A stretch of DNA of 64,000 nucleotides from Gammaproteobacteria bacterium (GTDB lineage: Bacteria > Pseudomonadota > Gammaproteobacteria > HK1), in NCBI GenBank assembly GCA_009937425.1, contig JAACFO010000003.1, forward strand, positions 1 to 64,000. Direction: 5' to 3'. The position numbers and the translations under genes are program-made. Every line of letters starts with the position of its first letter. Positions within the stretch are counted from its first letter, which is position 1. The notes below the pieces were generated by a model. It worked only from the letters and a program-made list of their open reading frames with translations. It was not told the DNA's origin and searched no databases. This document shows, one piece after another, positions 48,195-58,302 of this stretch.

Positions 48195-49205
48195 ATGAGC
48201 GAACAGATCCCATCGACAATGCGTGCCATCGAGATTACCGAACCCGGCGGGCCCGAAGTCTTGCGCATCGGTGAACGCCCTGTTCCCGAACCGGGTGAGG
48301 GGGAAGTCCTCATCAAGGTTGCAGCCGCGGGTATAAACCGGCCCGACGTCATGCAGCGCACGGGTATGTATCCGCCGCCACCCGGCGCCTCAGACATACC
48401 CGGGCTCGAGATCGCGGGTACCGTGGTAGCACTTGGCCCTGAAGCCAGTGGTGTTCAGGAGGGCGACTCCGTGTGCGCATTGGTCACCGGCGGCGGCTAT
48501 GCCGAATACTGCCCCGCGCCGGCATCACTTTGCCTGCCCGTACCCGAGGGTTTAGACAGCGCGCAGGCGGCGGCCATTCCCGAGACTTTCTTCACCGTCT
48601 GGACAAACGTCTTCGATCGCGGGCGCCTCGCAAGCGGCGAATCGTTGTTGGTGCACGGTGGTTCCAGCGGTATCGGCACCACCGCCATCCAACTCGCCAA
48701 GGCATTCGGATCGACGGTATACGTCACCGCGGGTAGCGACGAGAAGTGTCAGGCATGCACGGATCTCGGCGCGGATGCAGCCATCAACTACAAGACCGAG
48801 GATTTCGTAGAGCGCATTTCAGAGCTCACCAATGAGCGCGGAGTCGACGTCATACTCGACATGATCGGCGGCGACTACCTGCCGCGAAATCTCAAATCCC
48901 TTGCGGTGGAAGGGCGCATCGTGCAGATCGCACTGCAAGGTGGGCCGAAAGTGCAAATGAATCTCCTGCCAATCATGCTGAAACGCCTTACGCTGACGGG
49001 TTCTACCCTGCGACCGCGCACCGTCGCGCAGAAAGCGATGATCGCCCACTCCCTGCGGGAAAAAGTCTGGCCGCTTATCGAGTCGGAAAAGGTACGTCCC
49101 ATCATCCATGCGACGTTCCCGTTGGCCCAGGCCAGTGATGCCCACCGGATGATGGAGAGCAGTCAGCACATCGGCAAGATTGTATTGAGTAACGAAGAGA
49201 TATAG
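48195..49205 (+). CDS. NAD(P)H-quinone oxidoreductase (zinc-type MDR family)
   Basis: AAGINRPDVMQRTGMYPPPPGASDIPGLEIAGTV...LVHGGSSGIGTTAIQLAKAFGSTVYVTAGSDEKC. Confidence 0.92.
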   Translation: MSEQIPSTMRAIEITEPGGPEVLRIGERPVPEPGEGEVLIKVAAAGINRPDVMQRTGMYPPPPGASDIPGLEIAGTVVALGPEASGVQEGDSVCALVTGGGYAEYCPAPASLCLPVPEGLDSAQAAAIPETFFTVWTNVFDRGRLASGESLLVHGGSSGIGTTAIQLAKAFGSTVYVTAGSDEKCQACTDLGADAAINYKTEDFVERISELTNERGVDVILDMIGGDYLPRNLKSLAVEGRIVQIALQGGPKVQMNLLPIMLKRLTLTGSTLRPRTVAQKAMIAHSLREKVWPLIESEKVRPIIHATFPLAQASDAHRMMESSQHIGKIVLSNEEI

Positions 49206-49216
49206 GCGGGGGTGTG

Positions 49217-50725
49217 CTATTGCAGCGCGTCCAGAAACCGGTCGATATCATCCAGAAACGCGTATGCGGCGTTCAAATCCGTCGCTATTTCGCGATCTTC
49301 CTGCAACACGGCGACACGCTCACGAAAGGCCTGATGCAACGCCTCGATGGATTCACTGGAGCGCAGCGGCCGTAGCAGGTCGATCCCCTGGGCTGCCGCT
49401 GTCAGTTCGATGGCGAGAATGCGATAGGTATTCACAACGATGGGTTGCAGCTTGAGCACGGCGCCCATTCCCATGGAAACATGATCCTCCTTGTCCGCCG
49501 AAGTGGGGATCGAATCCACCGATGCCGGGTGGCAAAACGTCTTGTTTTCGCTCGCCAGGGCTGCCGCCGTAACCTGGGCCATCATAAAGCCCGAGTTGAG
49601 CCCGGCGTCTCGGGTCAGAAACGGCGGCAAACCGGAAAATGCGCTGTTGGTGAGCTTCTCGATACGCCGTTCGCTGATTGCGCCAAGCTCTGAAACAGCG
49701 AGGGCGAGCACGTCGGCGGCGAGTGCCATTGGCTCGCCGTGAAAATTACCTCCGGATACGACATCACCTTGCTCGGGAAAGATGAGCGGATTATCCGTCA
49801 CCGAATTCATCTCGATAACGAGCTTCGTTTCCACATCCCCAAGCAGATCGCGTACCGCCCCATGCACTTGGGGCGCACAACGCACACTGTAGGGATCCTG
49901 CACGCGCACGTCGCCCTGACGGTGCGAGTCGCGAATGCCTGAGCCTTGCATCAGGTGCCAGATGTTAGCGGCGCTTGCCCGTTGACCCGGGTGCGGGCGC
50001 AGCGCGTGCAGGCGCGCATCGAACGCGGAATCGGTACCGCGTAACGCGTCAGTTGCCATGGCGGCGATCAGATCCGCAATACGCACCAGGCGCCGGCACG
50101 CGAGCACTGATAGCGCCAGCAGCGAAGTCATCGCCTGGGTGCCGTTGATGAGTGCCAACCCCTCCTTCGGTTCCAGGGTCAAGGGTGTTAATCCGGCGCG
50201 TTCGAGTCCCTGGCCGGCCGGCATCACTTCACCGGCAACGCGCACTTCGCCCTTGCCCAGCAGGGGTAATGCGAGATGCGCCAGCGGTGCGAGATCGCCA
50301 CTGGCGCCCACCGAGCCGCGGCTTGGAACCAACGGCAGAACGCCGCTATTGAGCAGCGTCAGCAACGATTCGATGAGCAGCGGGCGCACGCCGGAATGTC
50401 CGCGGGCCAGGGTATTGGCACGCAGCATCAACATGCCGCGCACGGCGGTGTCGGCCAACGGCTCCCCCACTCCGGCGCAATGGCTGAGGATCAACCGCTC
50501 CTGGAGCAGCGCGAGATTGCTATCTTCGATGCGCACGTTGGCCAGATCGCCGAAGCCCGTGTTGACGCCGTAGGTGGCGTCGCCACGACTCACGGTTTCT
50601 TCGACGGTACGCCGCCCGGCCTCGACCCGATTACGTGCATCGACGGCCAGGGTGCAGGCAGTACCATCGAACACAACGTCCCGAAATTGTGCGAGCGTGA
50701 GGGACTGGCCGTCGATAGATATCAA
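49217..50725 (-). CDS. hutH: histidine ammonia-lyase
   Basis: YGVNTGFG, MIO motif GSVGASGDLAPLAHLALPLLG, KEGLALINGTQ. Confidence 0.95.
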   Translation of the reverse strand: MISIDGQSLTLAQFRDVVFDGTACTLAVDARNRVEAGRRTVEETVSRGDATYGVNTGFGDLANVRIEDSNLALLQERLILSHCAGVGEPLADTAVRGMLMLRANTLARGHSGVRPLLIESLLTLLNSGVLPLVPSRGSVGASGDLAPLAHLALPLLGKGEVRVAGEVMPAGQGLERAGLTPLTLEPKEGLALINGTQAMTSLLALSVLACRRLVRIADLIAAMATDALRGTDSAFDARLHALRPHPGQRASAANIWHLMQGSGIRDSHRQGDVRVQDPYSVRCAPQVHGAVRDLLGDVETKLVIEMNSVTDNPLIFPEQGDVVSGGNFHGEPMALAADVLALAVSELGAISERRIEKLTNSAFSGLPPFLTRDAGLNSGFMMAQVTAAALASENKTFCHPASVDSIPTSADKEDHVSMGMGAVLKLQPIVVNTYRILAIELTAAAQGIDLLRPLRSSESIEALHQAFRERVAVLQEDREIATDLNAAYAFLDDIDRFLDALQ

Positions 50726-51137
50726 AGGGGGGCGCTCCTACTGAGGGCGGAGTGAGAGTGCGATAGTCAGCCCGTCATTGCCCGCATAAAGCAGTGGCCC
50801 AGTTGGATGTAATCAGAATTCGGCAAAGAGAAAAACCGCAGAAAATCCGCCGTCGTCATGAATCCCTGAATGAATCGGTCGAAAAACTGCTGACTGACGG
50901 GATGCAGTCGATCAGGAAACTGGCAAATGACCTGGGCAAGCTCGGGAGTCATGTGAATGAGCCTTCAGCGCACTTGATTCATCCTAGGTCGCCGGACAGC
51001 GAATAGCAAAAGAAGGGCCGCCCGTTTACATATCCCGTGGTGCGCTGTCGTAGCCGAGAAGCCTGCCGACGCCCTGCTCCCGCGCCTTTTCGCAGACCAG
51101 ATGCCCGATGACAATATCGTCGACCGCTCGAGCGCTT

Positions 51138-51938
51138 CTAGTGTATCTGCGCGTAGCCGGCGGCACGCGCTGCATTCTCCATATCATCGACGCAGCGGTA
51201 GGCGTCATAGTCGAGCACCTGAATGCCTGCGAGCATAAGTGTGTCGCGAGCGCTGGCGAGACGCGGATCCGCAAAAGCTTCACTCAGGCCGTCACGTAAG
51301 CGGCGCAGATACTCGCCGCCAACTCCGGCTCGTGTGACGTAGGGTAATCCGGGAGCACTCGGGGTAGCAGCCAGTATGCGCGTTCCTGCCAGCGCGGCCG
51401 GCCGATGTTTTTCGAGAAGCCCATGGGTCACGCAATCCACCGCGCACAGGTCGGCCTTGCCGGTAGCGACCAGCTCGAGGCTGACAGGGTGTCCGCCACT
51501 TTCGATGACCCGCGAGAAAAATGCATCGCCGCCGGCAATCGGTGCGACGGCGGCACGCAGCGTGTTGTAGCCGGATTGGGAATCGCGCCCGTTAAAGGTA
51601 CACACGGCGCCGCGCAGATCCTCCACGACCGCCGCCGGATTGTTTTCGGAAACCACGACAAAGCTGCAGTAGTCGCTACCGCTGCAGCCGTCCGCCGAGT
51701 AGACCGGCGTGGCTACCAACTCGACGACACCCGCTAAGTCATGGGTCAGCGGGTAGCCGCAAGTCTGACTGAGCAGCAACTCGGGGGAATGCCAGACATC
51801 GATGTCCGGGTCTCTGGTCAGTGTTTCCGGAACAGCTTCTATGCCGGCGTGCTGCAGTGCGGATGCGATCCCGCGCCACCAGGCGTCGGTGGCGGCGCGT
51901 ACCTCGGGAAAATCGTACATGGCCAAGCTCGCGAGCAT
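51138..51938 (-). CDS. PhnD-like phosphate/phosphonate-type binding protein lacking an obvious signal peptide
   Basis: DIDVWHSPELLLSQTCGYPL...LRGAVCTFNGRDSQSGYNTLRAAVAP...FFSRVIESGGHPVSLELVATGKADLCAVDCVT. Confidence 0.8.
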   Translation of the reverse strand: MLASLAMYDFPEVRAATDAWWRGIASALQHAGIEAVPETLTRDPDIDVWHSPELLLSQTCGYPLTHDLAGVVELVATPVYSADGCSGSDYCSFVVVSENNPAAVVEDLRGAVCTFNGRDSQSGYNTLRAAVAPIAGGDAFFSRVIESGGHPVSLELVATGKADLCAVDCVTHGLLEKHRPAALAGTRILAATPSAPGLPYVTRAGVGGEYLRRLRDGLSEAFADPRLASARDTLMLAGIQVLDYDAYRCVDDMENAARAAGYAQIH

Positions 51939-51953
51939 GGTTCTCCTCCCCCC

Positions 51954-52832
51954 CTACGCCGACATCGGCTTCGCGCGATGGTCAACAGTGACCTCGCGCA
52001 AAAGTCGCTCTAGATATTCGATGACTTCCGGCGGCTGCATGACCGCGGCGCGGATGAGATTGTCGAAGTGTCCGGTGAGCACGCGAATGTGTTCCTGGGA
52101 AGTGGACACCAGATACATGTCGCCGATGTAGATCGCCGCCCGCTGAGGCCCGAAGACGGTGAGCGGCACCGAGTAGTTCTTACGAATGTCGAAAAGAAAC
52201 CAACGAAATGTCGGGTACAGCTCGTCCAGCAGTCTGATCATCGATTCGAGCTGTGCGATGCGCGTGTCGAAAGCCAGGTCCTGCCATTGACCCTCGCCGC
52301 GGACAAACTGGGCCAGTGACTGGTAGGAGCTGCACGCCTCCATGTCCGTCTCAGGCCGGCGACTGTAAGCAAGCCGCGCCTCGGCGTACTCGATACGGCC
52401 CTCGGGTTCCAGGGTGTCGTGTTGCACGTACTCGTAGCGGATGACTTCCTCGGTTTTCAGCAAATCCGGCAGGGTCGTCGGCACGTAGCGAATCTTGTAG
52501 CCGGCCGCCTCGCTGTGCCAGCCCTTCAGGCGTTCGTCGGCTGGCGACGCCGATCCCGGCTCGATGGCCACCGCCTCGTTCAACACATCTGTGCTCAGCT
52601 GGCCTTTGGCGCTGAGACCCAACAACCAGTCCACACTCACCTGGGCCACGCCGGCGATTGCGGCGATGGTCTCCGCCCGCGGCAGGCGGGTGCTGTCCGA
52701 GGCAAGAAGCTGGGACAGGGTCGAGCGATCAGCCCCGATGCGGCGGGCGAACTCGCTGCGGCTCATCCCCGAGCCCTCGATGACCTCCACAAGACGGGCG
52801 CGAAAGATTTCGACAGTTTCGTTGCGATGCAT
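51954..52832 (-). CDS. XRE-family transcriptional regulator
   Basis: N-terminal HTH RARLVEVIEGSGMSRSEFARRIGADRSTLSQLLASDSTRLPRAETIAAIAGVAQVSVDWLLG. Confidence 0.87.
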   Translation of the reverse strand: MHRNETVEIFRARLVEVIEGSGMSRSEFARRIGADRSTLSQLLASDSTRLPRAETIAAIAGVAQVSVDWLLGLSAKGQLSTDVLNEAVAIEPGSASPADERLKGWHSEAAGYKIRYVPTTLPDLLKTEEVIRYEYVQHDTLEPEGRIEYAEARLAYSRRPETDMEACSSYQSLAQFVRGEGQWQDLAFDTRIAQLESMIRLLDELYPTFRWFLFDIRKNYSVPLTVFGPQRAAIYIGDMYLVSTSQEHIRVLTGHFDNLIRAAVMQPPEVIEYLERLLREVTVDHRAKPMSA

Positions 52833-53039
52833 GGTTGCCAAGTTAACAAATGGGTAGATTATGCGCAATAGTGGTAAATCTGTGACAACCTGCCGTGAAT
52901 TGTGCGAATTCCCTCGTTGTTGCCAAGGGAAAGCCGGTATCTAATGTAACCAATTCGGGCGGCCCATGAGCGGACACCACGCTCCGGGGGGAGCAGGCCG
53001 TCGGTCCACTTTGATCATTGGTACCTGGAGTTCCAGTGG

Positions 53040-53945
53040 ATGTCTGACGTTTCGCGTCCAGCTGTCGAATGGCCGACCCTGGCGGTGGCTGCCACCATCT
53101 ATATGGGCTATGGCGCTCTGACGCTCAATTACCACAGCTTGCCCTGGTGGCTGGTGCTGCCTGCCGGCGGCCTGTTGCTGGCCTGGCACGGATCCCTGCA
53201 GCACGAGATAGTGCACGGCCACCCCACCCGCTGGCGCTGGCTGAACCGGGCCCTGGTATTCCCCAGCCTGTGGCTGTGGATGCCACTGGAGGTATACGCC
53301 GACACCCACCTGCGCCATCACCACGACGAGTCGATTACCGATCCCCTGGAGGACCCGGAGTCTTACTATCTGTCACAGGAGGATTGGGCCCGGGCTGGAC
53401 CCCTTCGCCGCGCCCTGCTGCGCTTTCACAATACCGCCGTGGGCAGGCTGCTCATAGGACCTGTCGTGTCGGTGTCGCGCCTGATAGCAGTGGAGACAAA
53501 AGCCTTCCGCAATGGCGACTTCTGTCATTCGAAAGCCTGGCTGTTACACCTGTTGGGGTGTGTGCCGGTGATCATGTGGGTAAGTGTTGTTTGCCAAATC
53601 CCCCTGCTTGCTTACCTGCTGCTGTTCGTTTATCCCGGCATCGCCATCACACTGCTGCGCTCCTTCGCCGAGCACCGCGCACGCCCCGCGGTCGGTGAGC
53701 GTGCTGCCATTGTCGAATCGGGGCCACTGATGTCACTGCTGTACCTGAATAACAATTTGCACTACATGCATCACGAGACACCACATGCTGCCTGGTATCA
53801 GCTGCCGGCGCGCTGGCGCGCCGGGCGCGATGTTGTGTTGGCGGCCAACGGTGGTTACCACTATTCGGGATATGGAGAAGTGATTCGGCGCTTCGCATTT
53901 ACCGGCAGGGAGCCGGTGGCCTGGCCCATAAAAAAATCGTCCTGA
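53040..53945 (+). CDS. membrane fatty acid desaturase
   Basis: histidine boxes HEIVHGH, HLRHHHDE, HYMHHETPHAAWYQLP. Confidence 0.88.
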   Translation: MSDVSRPAVEWPTLAVAATIYMGYGALTLNYHSLPWWLVLPAGGLLLAWHGSLQHEIVHGHPTRWRWLNRALVFPSLWLWMPLEVYADTHLRHHHDESITDPLEDPESYYLSQEDWARAGPLRRALLRFHNTAVGRLLIGPVVSVSRLIAVETKAFRNGDFCHSKAWLLHLLGCVPVIMWVSVVCQIPLLAYLLLFVYPGIAITLLRSFAEHRARPAVGERAAIVESGPLMSLLYLNNNLHYMHHETPHAAWYQLPARWRAGRDVVLAANGGYHYSGYGEVIRRFAFTGREPVAWPIKKSS

Positions 53946-53950
53946 TCCTC

Positions 53951-54041
53951 ATCCCCTCTCCCCCTTTGGGGGAGAGGCTAGGGTGAGGGGGGGGAGCGAG
54001 CAATTTCCCTCACCCCAACCCTCTCCCAGAGGGAGAGGGGG
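53951..54041. repeat. intergenic compound palindrome
   Basis: cccctctccccctttgggggagagg and ccctctcccagagggagaggg hairpins flanking gggtgaggg...ccctcacccc arms, between convergent genes. Confidence 0.7.
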
Positions 54042-54048
54042 CAAGATC

Positions 54049-55584
54049 CTAAGTCGCGCGAACGCCACCCTCTTCTTTTCTACGCGCAATAAATTCCACC
54101 AGCTCGTCGCTGCGCGCTTTCTCCAGCGGCGGCGGCTCGAAGTCGGTGAGAATTTCCCGGTAGAGCTTGTTGGCACGTTCGGTGACAGTGTGAGCGCCCG
54201 CTTCTTCCCATGCCTCGTAGTTACGCCAATCCGAGAGGATCGGCGCGTAGAATGCGGTTTCGTAACGATCGAGCGTATGCTGGCTGCCGAAGAAGTGACC
54301 GCCGTGGCCAACCTCGCGCATGGCTTCGAAGCCGAGGGTTTCTTCGTTGACTTCCATGGGCGTCAGAAACTCCGCCATCATCTGTAGAAGCTCTGCGTCC
54401 ACCACGAATTTCTCGAAGGATGCGCACAATCCCCCTTCCATCCAACCGGCGGCGTGCAACACGAGACCCGCATGCCCCATGATCGCGCCCCACAACGACA
54501 TCTCCGATTCGTAGGCCGCCTGGGCGTCGACCACGTTGCAGGCATTCGCATTCGAGGATCGATAAGGGATGTTGTAACGCCGCGCAAGCTGCCCGCCGGC
54601 GAGTGCCGCTTTCGTGTATTCCGGTGTCCCGAATGCCGGTGCGCCGGACTTCATGTCTACGTTGGAAGTGAAGCCGCCGTAGATTACCGGTGTGCCGGGA
54701 TTCACGATCTGGGAGAACGCGAGTCCCGCCAGAGCCTCGGCATTCTGCTGGGCCAGCGCACCGGCAAGGGTCGCTGGCGCCATGGCGCCGGCCAGGGTGA
54801 ATGGCGTCAGCGCCATGACCTGATTGTGGCGCGCCATCTCGATGACGCCTTCCAGCATCGGGCCGTCGATGCGCAGCGGCGAGCTCGAGTTCACGACTGT
54901 TAACAGAGCAGGCTCGCGCAGCATCTGCTCACTGGAAACACCACGGGCGATACGGGTCATTTCGATGCCGTCGATAATGCGCTCACGACCGAGGGAGTAT
55001 GCGAAGAACACCTTATCGCCCAGGCGGATGAAGGCGTCGGTGCAATCCAGATGGCGCGTCGGCGGTGGCAGATCCACCGGTTCCACCGGATAGCCGCCAA
55101 ACAGATGCACTACGTTCAGTGCCTGACCGAGGCGCAGAAAATCGCAGTAGTCACGGTAACAGCCGGGCCGTCGACCGCCCTGCATATCCGAGGCATTGGG
55201 GGCGCTGGCCACGGTGGAAAAATTGATGTTGTTGCCACCGAACGTAATGTTGTGCGCAGGATTGCGCGCGTGCATGACAAAGCGCGCCGGCGCCTTCGCG
55301 ATTTGCTCTTCGATCAGTTGCGCATCGAAACGAACGACCTGACTTTTGTGATCCACGTCGGCACCGGCGGCGGCGAGGATATCGAGGGCCTCCGGCGACA
55401 GGAACGCGATGCCGAGTTCAGCGAGAATGCGCAGCGACGCGCGATGGATCGCCTCCACCTGATCGGCGGACAGGACTTCGATGGGAGCGTAGGGATTGAC
55501 GAGATTGCGCCACGGCAATTGGTGAAAGCCCTGGCGCTCGCTGCGCTCCCGGCGCTGCCCGCGACGACCGCCCGACCTGGGCAT
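54049..55584 (-). CDS. trimethylamine/quaternary amine methyltransferase (MttB family, non-pyrrolysine)
   Basis: LPWRNLVNPYAPIEVLSADQVEAIHRASLRILAELGI...VIYGGFTSNVDMKSGAPAFGTPEYTKA...HFFGSQHTLDRYETAFYAP; no in-frame TAG. Confidence 0.87.
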   Translation of the reverse strand: MPRSGGRRGQRRERSERQGFHQLPWRNLVNPYAPIEVLSADQVEAIHRASLRILAELGIAFLSPEALDILAAAGADVDHKSQVVRFDAQLIEEQIAKAPARFVMHARNPAHNITFGGNNINFSTVASAPNASDMQGGRRPGCYRDYCDFLRLGQALNVVHLFGGYPVEPVDLPPPTRHLDCTDAFIRLGDKVFFAYSLGRERIIDGIEMTRIARGVSSEQMLREPALLTVVNSSSPLRIDGPMLEGVIEMARHNQVMALTPFTLAGAMAPATLAGALAQQNAEALAGLAFSQIVNPGTPVIYGGFTSNVDMKSGAPAFGTPEYTKAALAGGQLARRYNIPYRSSNANACNVVDAQAAYESEMSLWGAIMGHAGLVLHAAGWMEGGLCASFEKFVVDAELLQMMAEFLTPMEVNEETLGFEAMREVGHGGHFFGSQHTLDRYETAFYAPILSDWRNYEAWEEAGAHTVTERANKLYREILTDFEPPPLEKARSDELVEFIARRKEEGGVRAT

Positions 55585-55662
55585 GTTGTGTGCCTCGGAT
55601 GCAAAAACAGGCGGCTATCCTACTCCCAAGAACCGCGCGCCCGCCATACACGGGGAACATGC

Positions 55663-56328
55663 CTAGGCCATCTCGCGCTGGAAGCTCAGCCAGTCGCCTC
55701 CCGTCAGCGGCAGGTCCCAACGCACCAGCACACAGTCCGCGTCGTACCAGATTTCGCGGTCCAACTGACCGCGAATGGTATAACGGTGTGCCTCTATATC
55801 ACCCCCGCCTTGTCGCAGGGTCTCCTTGCCGGCATATCTCGGGCGCACGAATAGCACGGCTCCCTTTTCCACGTCGAGGAAGGCATCGGCGAGGCGGGTG
55901 TCCCGATGCCACAGGCTGCTCGGCACGAGATAAGTGCTCACCTGGAACGGCCGGACCTCACTCCCGTCCACCATGAGCGAGCCGTTCTGGCGTTGCGCTT
56001 GCACCGTCTGCACGCGCCCGTCAACGCGCGTCCGGGACGTCAACCCATGCAGCCAACCGGCCTGCCAGACTTCCCGGGAGTCGTGGTTAAAACTGACATC
56101 GCCGGCCCCGGGCGCGGCGAAGCGCATCGCCGTTTTCACATGCGCCACGAACTGGCCGGGCTCGCGATCGAAGGAGATTTCCTGCCGGCCGACGACGCGC
56201 TCACCCTGCCAGGCCACGTAGCGATCGGTCACATCGGCGGGAAACAGCCGGCGCGCCATGGCCGGGGGGGGCGCCAGGCCGGCACCGGCGAGCAGCGCCG
56301 AGCCGGTCAAAAATCGCCTTCTTTGCAT
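55663..56328 (-). CDS. DUF6134-like exported protein
   Basis: RR-type signal MQRRRFLTGSALLAGAGLAPPPAMA; GERVVGRQEISFD...GSEVRPFQVSTYLVPSSLWHRD. Confidence 0.6.
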   Translation of the reverse strand: MQRRRFLTGSALLAGAGLAPPPAMARRLFPADVTDRYVAWQGERVVGRQEISFDREPGQFVAHVKTAMRFAAPGAGDVSFNHDSREVWQAGWLHGLTSRTRVDGRVQTVQAQRQNGSLMVDGSEVRPFQVSTYLVPSSLWHRDTRLADAFLDVEKGAVLFVRPRYAGKETLRQGGGDIEAHRYTIRGQLDREIWYDADCVLVRWDLPLTGGDWLSFQREMA

Positions 56329-56581
56329 CGCCGCCCTCGCCCGTCGCTGCAAGTCCCTATCTAGCCGGGGCCGGCCGTAAAAGGCAAGCATGCTGCACTA
56401 TGGCCCACAAACCCGAATTTCTACCCGCGCGTACCTTGTATGGGTCCGGGCAATGGGGGTAATCTCGCTCGAGACGCGTCGCCACTGCGGACCCTAGAAT
56501 CCACCGGGCGTAGCGAATAAACCGCTTGCTCACGATCCGAAATAACAACGGCCAGCAGCCGATCCCAGGAGGACGGAATAA

Positions 56582-58249
56582 ATGAGTTCCAAGAAACCTA
56601 AATATCCGCATCCCTATATCCCCGAACTCGTCGAGAACCTACGCCAGAAAAAGGTCGATCGGCGGGAGTTTTTGCGTACCTCGACACTGCTCGGCCTGTC
56701 GGCCACCGCGGCCTACGGAATCGCGGGGCAAATCACTGGCCAATCCTTCATGCCGGTCGCCAAGGCGGCGGGCAGGGGCGGCACGCTCAGGGTCTCCATG
56801 CCGGTCCAGGAAATGGCCGACCCGTCGACCTTCGACTGGGTGCCGAAATCAAACGTGGCGCGCCAGTTCGTCGAATACCTGACCGTCACCGGTCCGGACA
56901 ACATCACCCGTCCCTATCTGGCCGAGAAGTGGGAAGCTTCCGACGATCTCAAGACCTGGACCTTCAAGCTCAGAAAAGGCATCAAATGGAGTAACGGCGA
57001 CGACTTTAATTCCGACGACGTGGTGTTCAACTTCGAGCGCTGGCTGGATCCGGCCACCGGCTCGTCGAACATCGGCTTGTTCGCCTCCATGGTGGACGAG
57101 ACGGAAGGCTCCGACGGCAAGAAAATGAAGTCGATGACCGCAGGCGCCGTCGAGAAGGTGGATGGTCACACGGTGCGGCTGCACCTGAACCGAGCGGAAC
57201 TCTCCATCCCGGAGAACCTGTACAACTACCCCACCGCCATCGTCCACCGGAGGTTCTCCGACGAAGGCGGCAATCTCTCCAAGAACCCGGTGGGTACGGG
57301 CCCCTACGAGCTCACCAAGTTCGCCATTGCGGAGCGCGCGGAACTCACCAAACGCAAAGACTATTGGGGTGGTGACGTGAGCCTCGACAAGATCATCTAT
57401 TTCGACCATGGCGACGATCGCAACGCGGCGCTCGGCGCGCTGGCGTCGAACCAGGTGGATCTCGTCCACGAGCTCAACATCGACCAGGTGGACGTCATCC
57501 AGTCGCTGCCCAACGTGCAGCTGTTCGAAGCCGTGACGGCGCAAACGGGCGTTGCGCGCATGCAGATGACCCAGGCTCCCTTCGACAACCCGAAGGTGCG
57601 CCAGGCCCTGCAGGCCTGCATCGACCACCAGAAGGTGCTCGACCTGGTCTACCGTGGCAAGGGCTCACCGGCCGAGGACCACCACGTGGCGCCCATTCAT
57701 CCCGAGTACTTCAAGCTCCCGGCGCTCAAGCAGGACTTCGCGAAATCCAAAGCGTTGCTCAAGGAAGCCGGTCACCCGAACGGCGTCAAGGTTTCCATCG
57801 ACGTCAACAACAACCAGAAGTGGGAGGTCAACGCCGTCCAGGCCATGCGCGAGATGTGGAAAGCCGGCGGCATCGACGTGACCATCAACGTCATGCCCGG
57901 CGCCCAGTACTGGGAGGTCTGGGACAAGACGCCCTTCGGTTTCACCGGCTGGACGCACCGCCCCTTAGGTGTAATGGTGCTCAACCTGGGCTACCGCTCC
58001 GGCGTACCGTGGAACGAGTCGCGCTATAGCAATCCAGCCTTCGACAAGGCGCTCGACGAAGCCGGCGGAATTCTGGACGTTGACGAGCGGCGTAAGAAGA
58101 TGGAGAAGGTGGAGAAAATTCTGCAGCAGGACGCGATCATCGTACAGCCATTGTGGCGCTCGGTAATCTCGGCTGGCACAAAGAACGTGCACGACTACGC
58201 CATGCACCCCACCATCTATCATCAGCTCAATAAAGTCTCGGTCAGCTGA
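56582..58249 (+). CDS. peptide/opine-type ABC transporter substrate-binding protein (SBP_bac_5) with Tat-type signal
   Basis: DRREFLRTSTLLGLSATAAYGIAG; YLAEKWEASDDLKTWTFKLRKGIKWSNGDDFNSDDVVF...NPVGTGPYELTKF. Confidence 0.92.
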   Translation: MSSKKPKYPHPYIPELVENLRQKKVDRREFLRTSTLLGLSATAAYGIAGQITGQSFMPVAKAAGRGGTLRVSMPVQEMADPSTFDWVPKSNVARQFVEYLTVTGPDNITRPYLAEKWEASDDLKTWTFKLRKGIKWSNGDDFNSDDVVFNFERWLDPATGSSNIGLFASMVDETEGSDGKKMKSMTAGAVEKVDGHTVRLHLNRAELSIPENLYNYPTAIVHRRFSDEGGNLSKNPVGTGPYELTKFAIAERAELTKRKDYWGGDVSLDKIIYFDHGDDRNAALGALASNQVDLVHELNIDQVDVIQSLPNVQLFEAVTAQTGVARMQMTQAPFDNPKVRQALQACIDHQKVLDLVYRGKGSPAEDHHVAPIHPEYFKLPALKQDFAKSKALLKEAGHPNGVKVSIDVNNNQKWEVNAVQAMREMWKAGGIDVTINVMPGAQYWEVWDKTPFGFTGWTHRPLGVMVLNLGYRSGVPWNESRYSNPAFDKALDEAGGILDVDERRKKMEKVEKILQQDAIIVQPLWRSVISAGTKNVHDYAMHPTIYHQLNKVSVS

Positions 58250-58260
58250 CCCACGTAGAC

Positions 58261-58299
58261 AACCCCGGGGGTGACACCACCCCCGGGGGTTTTTTTTTT
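58261..58299 (+). terminator. strong intrinsic terminator after the substrate-binding protein
   Basis: aaccccgggggtg...cacccccgggggtt stem followed by a T run. Confidence 0.88.
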
Positions 58300-58302
58300 G
58301 AG

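Noticed and set aside
50767-50952. 61-aa minus-strand ORF downstream of the XRE/PhnD-like genes
   Set aside because: Composition is protein-like but no family or strong start signal; too weak to call
54049-55584. Possible pyrrolysine-type MttB
   Set aside because: Open frame is continuous without in-frame TAG, so it is a non-Pyl family member
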